Shown: positions 41,504-50,647 of the stretch, one piece after another
How positions within the stretch are numbered: position 1 is the stretch's first letter
Layout: each line of letters starts with the position of its first letter
DNA from: Kitasatospora sp. GP82
GTDB taxonomy: Bacteria; Actinomycetota; Actinomycetes; Streptomycetales; Streptomycetaceae
Assembly: GCF_029892105.1 (NCBI RefSeq)
Contig: NZ_JARZAJ010000001.1
Coordinates: forward strand, 305,914-369,913
Length of the DNA: 64,000 nucleotides
Direction: 5' to 3'
Translations under genes and position numbers: made by a program
The notes under the pieces: generated by a model
Seen by the model: the letters and a program-made list of their open reading frames with translations, nothing else
What the model was told of the DNA's origin: nothing
The model's database searches: none

Positions 41504-43228
41504 ATGGTTGCAGAACTGATCAACTCCCATGCAGACGGCGCCACTCCCCGTCGCATCGCCGACGCCTACGTTCACGCCCTCGCGGAGCTCGACCCGCTGA
41601 TCGGCGTCGAACTCGGGCTCAACCCGGAGGACGACCGGCTTCCCGATCTCTCCCCGGCCGGTCACGAGGAACAGGCCGACCTCGCCCGTCGCACCCTTGC
41701 CCGGCTGGACGCCGCCGAGGCCGCAGCCGAGTCCTCCGGGACCGCCCTGGACGAGGCCGAGCGCCGCTGCGCCCGGCTGCTGCGCGAGCGGCTCACCGCC
41801 GAACTCGCCGTCCACGATGCGGGCGAGAACTTCCGCGCCGTCCGCAACCTCGGCTCGCCGCTGCACAATGTGCGCGACGTCTTCACCCTGATGAGCACCG
41901 ACACCGACGAGCAGTGGGAGATCGTCGGCCGTCGTCTGGCCCGTATCCCGCTGGCGGTCCGGCAGTACCGCGAGCTGCTCACCGAGGGTATGGCCCGTGA
42001 CCTGCTGGCGGGCCCGCGCCAGGTCACCACGATGGTCGGCCAGATCGCCGAGTGGCTGGAGGGCGACGTCCCCGGCGGCTGGTTCGGCACCTTCGTCCAG
42101 GACGCCCCCGAGGCGCAGCGCGACGCCATGGCCGCCACCGCCGTCGAGGCGTCCGCCGCCATCGCCGAGTTCCGCGACTGGCTGCGCGACGTCTACGGGC
42201 CGGCCGCCGCACGGACCACCGACGCCGTCGGCCGTGAGCGGTACACCCGGTGGGTCCGCTACTGGACGGGTGCCCAGCTGGACCTGGACGAGGCGTACCG
42301 CTGGGGCTGGAGCCAGTTCCACGAGCTGGACGCGCAGATGCGCGCCGAGGCCGAGAAGGTCCAGCCCGGTGCCACCCCGATGCAGGCCATGAAGTGGCTG
42401 GAGACCGACGGGCCGGCGATCAAGGGCGAGGAGAACGTCCGCGACTACCTCCAGGGCCTGATGGACCAGGCGATCAACGACCTCCAGGGCGCCCACTTCG
42501 ACCTGGCGGACCCGCTGCTCAAGGTCGAGTCGCGCCTCGCGCCGGTCGGCGGCGCCGCCGCGCCGTACTACACCGCGCCCTCGCTGGACTTCTCCCGCCC
42601 GGGCCGCACCTGGCTGCCCACCCTCGGCCGGGAGAGCTTCCCGGTCTGGGACCTGGTGTCCACCTGGTACCACGAGGGTGTGCCCGGCCACCACCTCCAG
42701 CTCGCGCAGTGGGCGTACATGGCCGACCGGCTCTCCACCTACCAGGTCACCGTCGGCGGCGTCAGCGCCAACCTGGAGGGCTGGGCGCTGTATGCCGAGC
42801 GCCTGATGGACGAGCTCGGCTACCTCACCGACCCCGGCCACCGCCTCGGCTACCTCAACGCGCAGATGATGCGCGCGCTGCGGGTGATCGTGGACATCGG
42901 CATGCACGCGGGCCTGGACTTCCCGGCCGACTCCCCGTATCTGCCGGGCGAGCCGATGCTGCCGGACAGCGCCCGCGAGTTCTTCGGGCAGTACTGCGGG
43001 CTCTCCGCCGACTTCCTGGACAGCGAGCTGGTCCGCTACCTCGGCATGCCCGGCCAGGCGATCGGCTACAAGCTGGGCGAGCGCGCCTGGCTTCAGGGGC
43101 GTGCCGAGGCCAGGCGCCGTGCCGAGGCCCGTGGCGAGGAGTTCGACCTCAAGGCCTGGCACATGGCGGCCCTCTCCCAGGGTTCGCTCGGTCTCGACGA
43201 CCTGGTCGAGGAGCTCAGCGCGCTCTGA
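41504..43228 (+). CDS. DUF885 family protein (predicted zinc peptidase-like)
   Basis: 574 residues, soluble, mostly helical. The family signature WYHEGVPGHHLQLAQW is near residue 388 and resembles a zinc-binding HExxxGHH arrangement; SANLEGWALYAERLMDELG provides the conserved Glu further on. DUF885 proteins are predicted metallopeptidases, but their substrates are not established. ATG at 41504 next to AAAAGATGGCC. Stands alone between a divergent TetR gene and an MFS gene. Confidence 0.88.
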   Translation: MVAELINSHADGATPRRIADAYVHALAELDPLIGVELGLNPEDDRLPDLSPAGHEEQADLARRTLARLDAAEAAAESSGTALDEAERRCARLLRERLTAELAVHDAGENFRAVRNLGSPLHNVRDVFTLMSTDTDEQWEIVGRRLARIPLAVRQYRELLTEGMARDLLAGPRQVTTMVGQIAEWLEGDVPGGWFGTFVQDAPEAQRDAMAATAVEASAAIAEFRDWLRDVYGPAAARTTDAVGRERYTRWVRYWTGAQLDLDEAYRWGWSQFHELDAQMRAEAEKVQPGATPMQAMKWLETDGPAIKGEENVRDYLQGLMDQAINDLQGAHFDLADPLLKVESRLAPVGGAAAPYYTAPSLDFSRPGRTWLPTLGRESFPVWDLVSTWYHEGVPGHHLQLAQWAYMADRLSTYQVTVGGVSANLEGWALYAERLMDELGYLTDPGHRLGYLNAQMMRALRVIVDIGMHAGLDFPADSPYLPGEPMLPDSAREFFGQYCGLSADFLDSELVRYLGMPGQAIGYKLGERAWLQGRAEARRRAEARGEEFDLKAWHMAALSQGSLGLDDLVEELSAL

Positions 43229-43474
43229 TCCCGTGCTCGTCCCGTACCCGAGATCGGGCCCGGCGCACGCCGTCGGTCCCGGTCTCGGTGGGAACCGACG
43301 GACTCGGCCTCCGGACTCAACCACCGGGCGGGACCAGGGCCGTAGTCCCAAAATCCATACAAACTCACCGGCGTTTCCTTGCCGATCGCGGATCCGCGAG
43401 CTTCCCTTGAGAGAGCGCTGCTGAGACGGCGCTGCGCACGCCACGTCCACTCCCTCGACGGAAGGCGGCCCACG

Positions 43475-44980
43475 GTGCCATCCCTACAGGTTCCGCATAC
43501 TCCCGACGGTTCGGCGGACCAACGCCGATGGTGGACCTTGGCGGTGATCGCCATCGCCCAGCTGATGATCGTGCTCGACGCGACCATCGTGAACATCGCG
43601 CTCCCATCGGCCCAGCGGGACCTGGGCATCTCCGACGGCAACCGGCAGTGGGTGATCACCGCCTACACCCTCGCCTTCGGCGGTCTGCTGCTCCTCGGCG
43701 GCCGGATCGGCGACCTCTTCGGCCGCAAGCGGACCTTCACCGTCGGTCTGCTCGGCTTCGCGCTCGCCTCCGCGATCGGCGGCGCCGCGGTCGACCCCGG
43801 CATGCTCTTCGCGGCCCGCGCCCTCCAGGGCGCCTTCGGCGCGGTCCTCGCCCCTTCGGCCCTGTCCCTGCTCTCCAACACCTTCGCCGACCCCAGGGAA
43901 CGCAGCACCGCCTTCGGCATCTACGGCGCCATCGCGGGCGGCGGCGCCGCGATCGGCCTGATCTCCGGCGGCCTGCTCACCGAGTACCTCGACTGGCGCT
44001 GGTGCCTGTACGTCAACGTCCCGATCGCCGTCGCCGCCGCGCTCGCCGCCTTCTACCTGCTGCGGCGCGACCACATCGAGAAGAGCCACCGGGTGAAGCT
44101 GGACCTGCGCGGCGCCGTCCTCGGCTGCGGCGGACTGCTCACCATCGTGTACGGCACCTCGGAGGCATCCTCGCGCGGCTGGAGCGACTCGCTGGTGCTC
44201 GGCTGCCTCCTGGGCGGCGCCGCCCTGCTCACCCTCTTCGCCCTGGTCGAGCGGCGCACCGCCCACGCCCTGCTGCCCACCCACATCGTCGGCAACCGCA
44301 ACCGGGGCGGCGCCGCCCTCTCCGTCGGCCTCGCGGTGATCGGCATGTTCGGCCTGTTCCTCTTCCTGACCTACTACCTACAGGTGGTCAAGCACTACTC
44401 GCCGGTGAGGGCCGGGGTCTCCTTCCTCCCGATGACCGCCGCCATCGTGCTGAGCTCCACCGGGATCGCCGCCCGCCTGATGACCAGAGTGCCGACCAGG
44501 AACCTGATCGTCCCCGGGCTGCTGCTGGCCGCCTGCGGCATGGCCTGGCTGACGCAGATGAAGGTCGACAGTCCGTGGGCGGGCATGGTGCTGCCCGCCG
44601 AGATCCTGCTCGGCGCCGGCATGGGCCTGGTCTTCATGCCCTCGATGAGCCTGGCCACCCTGGGGGTCGCCCGGCACGAGGTCGGTGCGGCCTCCGCCAC
44701 CCTCAACACCGCCCAGCAGGTGGGCGGTTCGATCGGCACCGCCCTCCTCAACACCATCGCCGCCAGTGCCACCACCGCCTACCTGGTCACCCGCAACGCC
44801 GCCGACCCGTTCATCCGGGCCCGGGGCGCGGTGCACGGCTACGCGGTCGCGACCACCGTCGCCGTCGGAATCCTGCTGCTCGCCGCGGTGATCGCCTTCC
44901 TGGTGGTCGACCACCGGCCCGGGCCGGGCGGGGCAGCCGACGCGGAGGGCGCCGAATCCACCGCCCGGGCGATCGCCTGA
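43475..44980 (+). CDS. MFS transporter, DHA2 family (14 helices)
   Basis: 501 residues from a GTG at 43475. First helix LAVIAIAQLMIVLDATIVNI with the DHA2 motif D1 (LDATIVNIALP), then WVITAYTLAFGGLLLLGGRI and GDLFGRKRTFTVG (motif A), and motif C-type GGGAAIGLISGGLLTEYL. It ends with a short acidic tail. A drug or metabolite exporter; no nearby dedicated regulator. The open frame extends 32 codons upstream, but GGAAGG and the family start favour 43475. Second DHA2 exporter in this window. Confidence 0.92.
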   Translation: MPSLQVPHTPDGSADQRRWWTLAVIAIAQLMIVLDATIVNIALPSAQRDLGISDGNRQWVITAYTLAFGGLLLLGGRIGDLFGRKRTFTVGLLGFALASAIGGAAVDPGMLFAARALQGAFGAVLAPSALSLLSNTFADPRERSTAFGIYGAIAGGGAAIGLISGGLLTEYLDWRWCLYVNVPIAVAAALAAFYLLRRDHIEKSHRVKLDLRGAVLGCGGLLTIVYGTSEASSRGWSDSLVLGCLLGGAALLTLFALVERRTAHALLPTHIVGNRNRGGAALSVGLAVIGMFGLFLFLTYYLQVVKHYSPVRAGVSFLPMTAAIVLSSTGIAARLMTRVPTRNLIVPGLLLAACGMAWLTQMKVDSPWAGMVLPAEILLGAGMGLVFMPSMSLATLGVARHEVGAASATLNTAQQVGGSIGTALLNTIAASATTAYLVTRNAADPFIRARGAVHGYAVATTVAVGILLLAAVIAFLVVDHRPGPGGAADAEGAESTARAIA

Positions 44981-45078
44981 CCCGGAGGGTGTTGGACCCG
45001 CCGATTGCCGGAGGGTCACAACCGGGGCAATCCCTTGCGGAAAGCTCCCGCAAGTGATTGCCCTGTCCGCCGCTCCGC

Positions 45079-45110
45079 TGATTGACTCTCCCCGTGATTG
45101 ACTCTCCCCG
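45079..45110. repeat. 16-bp tandem duplication upstream of the PfkB remnant
   Basis: TGATTGACTCTCCCCG occurs twice in direct succession (45079-45094 and 45095-45110), 25 bp before the start codon of the truncated PfkB-type gene. Confidence 0.9.
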
Positions 45111-45134
45111 GACCGACAGGCCGGGGAGGGCTGA

Positions 45135-45485
45135 GTGCACGAGTACGACATCCTGGTCGTCGGGGGAGCGGGCGTCGACACCGTCCTCCGCGTCGAGAGA
45201 CTGGAGATCCCCGACGCCGACTCCGTCGGTGTCGCACCCGTACGCGACTACGTCGCCCACACCGGCAACGGCGTCGCCCTCGGCTGCCACCACCTCGGGT
45301 TGCGCACCAGGTTCATCGACTTCCTCGGCGAGGACCCGCAGGCGGAGCTCATCCTGGCCGAGTACGCCAGGCACGGCCTGGCCTTCAGCCACCTCGTCTC
45401 CCCGGCGGGCACCCACACCGAGTTCATCTCGGCCGAGGCCCTGAGGGAGTACCGGGACCTCGTCCGGCCGGAGCCGGACCGGTGA
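45135..45485 (+). pseudogene. Truncated PfkB-family carbohydrate kinase
   Basis: 116 codons from a GTG at 45135. HEYDILVVGGAGVDTVLRVE and the following strands (YVAHTGNGVALGCHHLGLRT, FIDFLGEDPQAELILAEYAR) are the N-terminal third of PfkB/ribokinase sugar kinases. Family members are ~300 residues; the catalytic GAGD motif and the ATP site in the C-terminal part are missing. The last ~20 residues do not fit the family. It cannot phosphorylate a sugar; probably a deletion remnant. Confidence 0.75.
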
Positions 45486-45604
45486 TTCTCACATCATTCC
45501 CAGCATAGGATCACAGGATTTCCAGTTGATCAGCTCATAGTCGGAACATGCGCGCAGTACCGAGCGTGTGGCGAACCGTATGCTGGGCAGGAGTGACCTA
45601 CTTG

Positions 45605-46651
45605 ATGAGCCGTCATCGAAGGACAGGCCGGCGCATGAACCGTCGCCCCTTGGCGCTGACCACCCTCCTCGTCCTCGTCCTCGGCACGGCTGCTGCCATA
45701 GCGGGCGCCACCAGCCTCACCAGCGAGACCACCGCCTTCGGTCACCGCATCCTGGCCGACCCGTCCCACAGTGCCGCGCCCCGGGCCGCCGCCCCCGCGG
45801 CCCGTACGCCGTCGGCGTCGGCGAGCAGCAGTCCCGACAAGTCCGCCACCCCTGCTGCGGCCGGCACGCCGTCCGCGTCCGCGTCCGCGAGCAGTCCTGA
45901 TCCGTCGGCCTCGGCATCGGCCTCCGCATCGCCGTCCGCCCCGGACACGCCGTCCGCATCCGCCGACAGCCAGGACGACGTCTCGTCGCTCGGTCCCGCC
46001 CCCGGGACCACCACCGTCGCCCCCATCAGCGACGAGTCGTCCAGGGTCGGCGCCCTCTACAGCGGCTCGGCCCCCGCAGGCAACCACTTCTGCAGCGCCA
46101 GCGTGGTGCACAGCAACAGCAAGAACCTGCTGCTCACCGCCGCCCACTGCGTCGGCAACACCGACAACCTCTACTTCGCACCCGGCTACCGCGACGGCAA
46201 GACCCCGTTCGGTACCTGGCAGGTCACCAAGCTCTACAACACCAGCGGGTGGAGCCAGAACGGTTCGGTGGACGAGGACTTCGCAATCCTCCAGGTCGCC
46301 CAGAACAACGGCCGTGACATCGAGGACGTCGTCGGTGCCAACACCATCGGCCTCGGCACCGACTTCGGTGTGCAGGTACGCCTCTACGGCTACCCCGCCA
46401 ACACCGAGGAACCCATCCTCTGCACCAACGCCACCACCCGTCAGGACGACCACCAGCGCCGCATCAACTGCCCCTCGTTCCCCGGCGGCACCAGCGGCGG
46501 CCCGTGGATCGACACCGACACCAACGAGGTGATCGGCGTCATCGGCGGCTACCAGCAGGGTGGAGACACCGACGACATCTCCTACAGCGCCACCTTCGAC
46601 CAGCAGACCATAGGAGCGCTCTACCAGCGGGCCGTCGCCGACAACTCCTGA
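45605..46651 (+). CDS. Secreted trypsin-like serine protease (glutamyl-endopeptidase type)
   Basis: 348 residues. Signal peptide (RRPLALTTLLVLVLGTAAAI), then an ~85-residue Ser/Ala/Pro-rich low-complexity linker (about 55-140), then a chymotrypsin-fold domain with His in LLTAAHCVG (about 180), Asp in DEDFAILQV (about 224) and Ser in FPGGTSGGPWID (about 295). The arrangement resembles V8/glutamyl endopeptidases and secreted Streptomyces proteases. The ATG at 45605 lies ~11 nt after GGAG; an ATG ten codons later is possible. No pro-domain is obvious unless the linker serves as one. Confidence 0.88.
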   Translation: MSRHRRTGRRMNRRPLALTTLLVLVLGTAAAIAGATSLTSETTAFGHRILADPSHSAAPRAAAPAARTPSASASSSPDKSATPAAAGTPSASASASSPDPSASASASASPSAPDTPSASADSQDDVSSLGPAPGTTTVAPISDESSRVGALYSGSAPAGNHFCSASVVHSNSKNLLLTAAHCVGNTDNLYFAPGYRDGKTPFGTWQVTKLYNTSGWSQNGSVDEDFAILQVAQNNGRDIEDVVGANTIGLGTDFGVQVRLYGYPANTEEPILCTNATTRQDDHQRRINCPSFPGGTSGGPWIDTDTNEVIGVIGGYQQGGDTDDISYSATFDQQTIGALYQRAVADNS

Positions 46652-46683
46652 CGGCAGCCCCGGCCCACCGGCCGGCCCCGGCA

Positions 46684-47259
46684 TCACCAGATGCCGGGAA
46701 CCAGCCGGTGGGTCCGGGCCGCGTAGGAGGTGTACGCCTCGCCGAGGGCCAGGGAGAGCACCCGCTCCTCCACCCGGATCCGGTAGCCGACGGCCAGGCC
46801 GAGGCCCCCGGTCACCAGCAGCCACGAAGCCGCGTTGCCGAACGTCGCCGCAGCCGCCGTCCCGGCGAGCAGCGCCCCGGTGTAGGCGGGGTGCCGCACC
46901 AGGCGGTACGGGCCCCAGTCGACCACCCGGTGGCCCTCCTGGATGTGCACGGTGCCCCGGAAGTACCGCCCCAGGGTGCGGATCGACCACAGCCGCAGGC
47001 CGATCCCCGCCCAGGTGAGCACCAGCATGACCGCCGCCAGGACCCCGCCCACTGGGTAGGACAGGGCTGGCACCGCCCGCCCGAGCGGTCCGGCCAGGAC
47101 CGCCACCCCGGCCCCCAGGACGACGAAGACCAGCAGACTCCGCCACTCGGTGCTCTTCGTCCGCCCGCTGTGCCGCAGTTGGCGGGCCTGTAGCAGCACC
47201 TCCGCGGCCAGCCACACCCACAGCGTGACAGTGAAGGCCGATCGCACCCAGTCCACCAT
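46684..47259 (-). CDS. Isoprenylcysteine/phospholipid methyltransferase-like membrane protein
   Basis: 191 residues with about five helices. The C-terminal half has the ICMT/PEMT signature: LGRYFRGTVHIQEGHRVVDW, GPYRLVRHPAYTGALLAG (SAM-binding RHPxYxG) and RIRVEERVLSLALGEAYTSY. It methylates a prenylated or lipid substrate at the membrane; bacterial substrates are largely unknown. The ATG at 47259 with GAGAGGGG upstream fixes the start. Convergent with the protease gene, 32 bp apart. Confidence 0.88.
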   Translation of the reverse strand: MVDWVRSAFTVTLWVWLAAEVLLQARQLRHSGRTKSTEWRSLLVFVVLGAGVAVLAGPLGRAVPALSYPVGGVLAAVMLVLTWAGIGLRLWSIRTLGRYFRGTVHIQEGHRVVDWGPYRLVRHPAYTGALLAGTAAAATFGNAASWLLVTGGLGLAVGYRIRVEERVLSLALGEAYTSYAARTHRLVPGIW

Positions 47260-47428
47260 GACCGAACCCCTCTCCGGAGCTGGGACGCCCATCAGGGCGA
47301 GTGCTTCGAAGGTCTCACCGAGGCCGGGTGGAGGGGCTCCACGCGGGGGTGGATTTCACGGTGGAGCGGGGGCCCGCCGGTGCGGCCGGCCCACGCCCGG
47401 TCTCAGGCCGCCCCATTGCCGGAGGGTC

Positions 47429-47764
47429 TCAGTCGCGGACCTTGTGCAGCCAGAGCCCGACGCCGACGCCGTTGCCGGTCAGCACGCAGACCCAGTGGTC
47501 GTACCGGCCGCCGCTGGAACTCACCCGGCCAGGACCGGCGTTGTTGCAGTTCTCGTACGTCCAGTACCAGGTCTGGTACTCCCAGCACGGGACGGTGTTG
47601 TTGTTGTCGTTGCAGCTGGGTGAGGGATCGGTGTCCATCGGCCCGGCCGGAGCCCTGACCGCGGCAGGGGCGGACGGTGCCGCCACCGCGTCGGTGACGC
47701 CGAAGCCGCCCACGGCGGCGGTGACGGCCAGCGCGGCGACGGCCCTGCGGATGGGAGAGCGCAT
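47429..47764 (-). CDS. Small secreted cysteine-containing protein, unknown function
   Basis: 111 residues. Signal peptide with RR near the start (RSPIRRAVAALAVTAAVGGF) and probable cleavage after AVAA; mature part ~80 residues, rich in Trp/Tyr/Asn (CWEYQTWYWTYENCNNAG) with four cysteines (SCND, PCWE, ENCN, WVCV) that could form two disulfides. No family recognised. ATG at 47764 behind GGAAGATCCC. Transcribed alone. Confidence 0.75.
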   Translation of the reverse strand: MRSPIRRAVAALAVTAAVGGFGVTDAVAAPSAPAAVRAPAGPMDTDPSPSCNDNNNTVPCWEYQTWYWTYENCNNAGPGRVSSSGGRYDHWVCVLTGNGVGVGLWLHKVRD

Positions 47765-47940
47765 GGGATCTTCCTTCCTGGTTCCCGACGGCGGATCTCG
47801 CCGATGCTCGGTGCTCCAGACCTAGCCGACTCCCGCTGCGCTCACACGGGTTGACCGTTTCCCATCGGCAGAGTCAACCCGGGGCGACCGGGAAACGCCG
47901 CCGCCCGAGCCCGAAGGGGAAACGGCGTGGGAAATGACGA

Positions 47941-47979
47941 AGGCCCAGATCAGCGGACCAACTCCGCTTATCTGGGCCT
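47941..47979 (-). terminator. Terminator of the tRNA-Arg gene
   Basis: AGGCCCAGAT (47941-47950) pairs with ATCTGGGCCT (47970-47979), and AGCGGA (47952-47957) with TCCGCT (47963-47968), forming a 16-bp stem with one mismatch and a 5-nt loop, 20 nt after the tRNA 3' end. Confidence 0.8.
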
Positions 47980-47999
47980 GTCTTGCACTTCTTGCGAAG

Positions 48000-48071
48000 T
48001 GCCCCCGGCAGGATTCGAACCTGCGCACCCGCCTCCGGAGGGCGGTGCTCTATCCCCTGAGCTACGGGGGC
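48000..48071 (-). tRNA. tRNA-Arg (anticodon CCG)
   Basis: 72-nt cloverleaf on the minus strand: acceptor GCCCCCG/CGGGGGC, D-arm GCTC..GAGC, anticodon stem CCGCC/GGCGG with loop CTCCGGA giving anticodon CCG, and T-arm GCAGG-TTCGAAT-CCTGC. CCA is not encoded. It reads CGG codons, frequent in this GC-rich genome. A tRNA-Arg gene is also next to argS in mycobacteria. No integrase or duplicated 3' end was seen. Confidence 0.96.
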
Positions 48072-48277
48072 CTGCTTGGTGCCGCTGCCCGCCTGTTGCG
48101 ACTTGCCTGCTGTGCCTTGCTTGCTGCGACGAAGAGAACACTACCAGGCCGGGCGCGTGGTCCGTGCACGGGTTTCGACACGGGGTGGCGACGGGGTGGC
48201 GGGCGGTGGGCGGGCGGGGTGGTGCAAGTCCGGAAAAGGGCGGACGGGCAGGTGCGTGCGCGGCTACCCTCGGTGAG

Positions 48278-48745
48278 GTGTCCGGGACGTCCGGGCGGGT
48301 CCTCGTGGTGGATGACAGCGAGGTGATCCGCCAGCTGATCAGAGTCAACCTGGAGCTCGAGGGCTTCCAGGTGGTGACCGCCGCCGACGGGGCCGAGTGT
48401 CTGGAAGTGGTCCGCCGGGTGAAGCCGGACGTCGTGACACTGGACGTGGTCATGCCCAGACTGGACGGGCTCCGTACGGCGGCCCGGCTCCGGGCGGCCC
48501 CGGCCACCAGCCGGCTGCCGATCGCGATCGTCAGCGCCTGCACCCCGGCCGACCTGGACCGGGGGGAGTCGGTGGGGGTGGACGGCTATCTCGGCAAGCC
48601 CTTCGACCCGGCCGATCTGGTGGCGCTGGTGCGGCGGTTGATGGCGCTGCGTGACGCCGGAGGCTCGGGCGGTCCCGGCGGTTTCGCGTACGGCTTCGGC
48701 GAGAGCGCAGGGCAGTTTCGCTCCAGGCGAACAGACCTCCCGTGA
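48278..48745 (+). CDS. Single-domain response regulator (no output domain)
   Basis: 155 residues from a GTG at 48278. A complete receiver domain: acidic pair in VVDDSE, phosphorylatable Asp in VVTLDVVMPRLDGL, Thr/Ser equivalent in IVSACTP and Lys in GYLGKPFDP. Only a Gly/Ser-rich tail follows, with no DNA-binding or enzymatic domain, so it must act through protein contacts. No kinase gene is nearby. 114 bp upstream of argS in the same direction. Confidence 0.9.
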   Translation: MSGTSGRVLVVDDSEVIRQLIRVNLELEGFQVVTAADGAECLEVVRRVKPDVVTLDVVMPRLDGLRTAARLRAAPATSRLPIAIVSACTPADLDRGESVGVDGYLGKPFDPADLVALVRRLMALRDAGGSGGPGGFAYGFGESAGQFRSRRTDLP

Positions 48746-48859
48746 GTGGCGACGGGAAGGTCAGGCAGAGGCACCGAACGGGCCCGCGGGTGCGACGCGG
48801 CCGTCTCAAACGGTAAACCCGGTACGGGGCCGCGGCCCCTCTCGCCTACGCTTGGCGTC

Positions 48860-50524
48860 GTGACCCCCGCAGAGCTTTCCCAGGCAGTCCAGGCCGCAGT
48901 GAGCGCCGCCGTCGAGGCGGGCGAGCTGGCCGTCGCCGTGCCCGAGCACGTGACGGTCGAGCGGCCCAAGAACAGGGACCACGGCGACTACGCGACCAAC
49001 GTGGCCCTCCAACTCGCGAAGCCGGCCGGCAGGCCGCCGCGAGCCGTGGCCGAACTGCTGGCCGCCCGCCTGCGAGAGTTCACCGGCATCGCGAAGGTCG
49101 ACATCGCCGGGCCCGGCTTCCTGAACATCACTCTGGACGCGGCCTCCGCCGGCGAGCTGGCCCGTACCGTCGTCGACGCGGGCGAGGCGTACGGCCGAAA
49201 CGAGGCGCTCAAGGGCCTGAAGATCAACCTGGAGTTCGTCTCGGCGAACCCGACGGGTCCGATCCACATCGGGGGCGTCCGTTGGGCGGCCGTCGGCGAC
49301 TCCCTGGCGCGCATCCTCAGGGCCACCGGCGCCGAGGTCACCACGGAGTACTACCTCAACGACGCGGGCGTGCAGATCAGCAAGTTCGCCGCCTCGCTCC
49401 AGGCCGCGGCCAACGGCAGGCCCGTCCCGGCCGACGGCTACGTCGGCGAGTACATCGTGGACATCGCCAAGGCGATCACCGACGCCGTCCCCGGTGTGCT
49501 CGACCTTCCGGCGGACGAGCAGCTCCAGGTCTTCCGCGAGCAGGGCCTCAAGCTGATGGTCGCCGAGATCAAGCGCTCGATGGACGAGTTCGGCACGCAC
49601 TTCGACGTGTGGTTCTCGGAGAAGTCGCTGCACGACTCCGGCGCCATCGAGAAGGCGATCGACCGGCTGCGCGAGCAGGGCCACGTCTTCGAGCAGGACG
49701 GTGCGATCTGGCTGCGCACCACCGACTTCGGCGACGACAAGGACCGGGTCCTGGTCAAGGCCGACGGCGACATCACCTACTTCGCCGCCGACTCCGCGTA
49801 CTACCTGAGCAAGCGGGACCGGGGCAGCGAGGTCTCGGTCTACATGCTCGGCGCCGACCACCACGGTTACGTCAACCGCCTCAAGGCCATCGCGGCCTGC
49901 GCGGGCGACGACATGAACCGCAACATCGAGGTGAAGATCGGCCAGTTCGTGAAGATGCTTCGCGACGGCGAAGAGGTCCGCATGTCCAAGCGGGCCGGCA
50001 ACATCATCACCATCGACGACGTGGTCGACTGGATCGGCGTGGACGCCGCCCGGTACACCCTGGCGCGCTCCTCCACGGACTCCACGATCACCCTCGACGT
50101 CAACGTGCTGACCAGCCAGACCAGCGAGAACCCGGTCTTCTACATCCAGTACGCGCACACCCGGATGTGCGGCGTGCAGCGCAAGGCCGAGAGCATGGGC
50201 ATCACCAAGGGCTCGGCCGAGGACTTCAAGCCGGAGCTGCTCGCCACCGAGTGGGAGTCCGAACTGCTGGGCGCCCTCGCCGACTTCCCACGGGTCGTCG
50301 CCAAGGCGGGCGAGCTGCGCGAGCCGCACCACGTGGCGCGGTACCTGGAGGACGACGTGGCCCGCAAGTACCACCGCTTCTACGACAACTGCCAGATCCT
50401 GCCCAAGGGCGACGAGGAGGTCACGGACCTCACGCGCGCCCGGCTCTGGCTGGCCGACGCCACGCGAACGGTGGTGGCCAACGGACTGGCCCTGCTCGGC
50501 GTATCCGCGCCCGAGCGGATGTAG
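48860..50524 (+). CDS. argS: Arginyl-tRNA synthetase
   Basis: 554 residues, class I. N-terminal Arg-tRNA-recognition domain (ERPKNRDHGDYATNVALQLA), catalytic core with SANPTGPIHIGG (the HIGH motif appears as HIGG, near residue 135, as also in mycobacterial ArgRS), MLGADHHGYVNRLKAIAACA and MSKRAG (KMSKS equivalent, about 374), then the DALR anticodon-binding domain (QYAHTRMCGV, LREPHHVARYLEDDVARKYH). Attaches arginine to tRNA-Arg. GTG start at 48860. First gene of the argS-lysA-hom-thrC-thrB block; ends before a strong terminator. Confidence 0.97.
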   Translation: MTPAELSQAVQAAVSAAVEAGELAVAVPEHVTVERPKNRDHGDYATNVALQLAKPAGRPPRAVAELLAARLREFTGIAKVDIAGPGFLNITLDAASAGELARTVVDAGEAYGRNEALKGLKINLEFVSANPTGPIHIGGVRWAAVGDSLARILRATGAEVTTEYYLNDAGVQISKFAASLQAAANGRPVPADGYVGEYIVDIAKAITDAVPGVLDLPADEQLQVFREQGLKLMVAEIKRSMDEFGTHFDVWFSEKSLHDSGAIEKAIDRLREQGHVFEQDGAIWLRTTDFGDDKDRVLVKADGDITYFAADSAYYLSKRDRGSEVSVYMLGADHHGYVNRLKAIAACAGDDMNRNIEVKIGQFVKMLRDGEEVRMSKRAGNIITIDDVVDWIGVDAARYTLARSSTDSTITLDVNVLTSQTSENPVFYIQYAHTRMCGVQRKAESMGITKGSAEDFKPELLATEWESELLGALADFPRVVAKAGELREPHHVARYLEDDVARKYHRFYDNCQILPKGDEEVTDLTRARLWLADATRTVVANGLALLGVSAPERM

Positions 50525-50545
50525 CCGAGACCCTCGCACGGCACG

Positions 50546-50584
50546 GGGGCGGTGACAGTCCGGTCGGGCTGTCACCGCCCCTTT
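50546..50584 (+). terminator. Terminator of argS
   Basis: Perfect 13-bp stem GGGGCGGTGACAG (50546-50558) with CTGTCACCGCCCC (50569-50581), 10-nt loop, then TTT. It separates argS from lysA. Confidence 0.9.
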
Positions 50585-50647
50585 CCATAAGCAGACGTGG
50601 TCGACCAAGCCGGCAGAACCAAGCAAGTCCCAGGAAGAGAAGCCGAG

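Noticed and set aside
48000..48071. tRNA-Arg as integration site of a genomic island
   Set aside because: No integrase, no duplicated tRNA 3' end and flanking genes are core.
49240..49290. HIGG instead of HIGH in ArgRS as a damaged active site
   Set aside because: The same variant is normal in actinobacterial ArgRS, including mycobacteria; the rest of the enzyme is intact.
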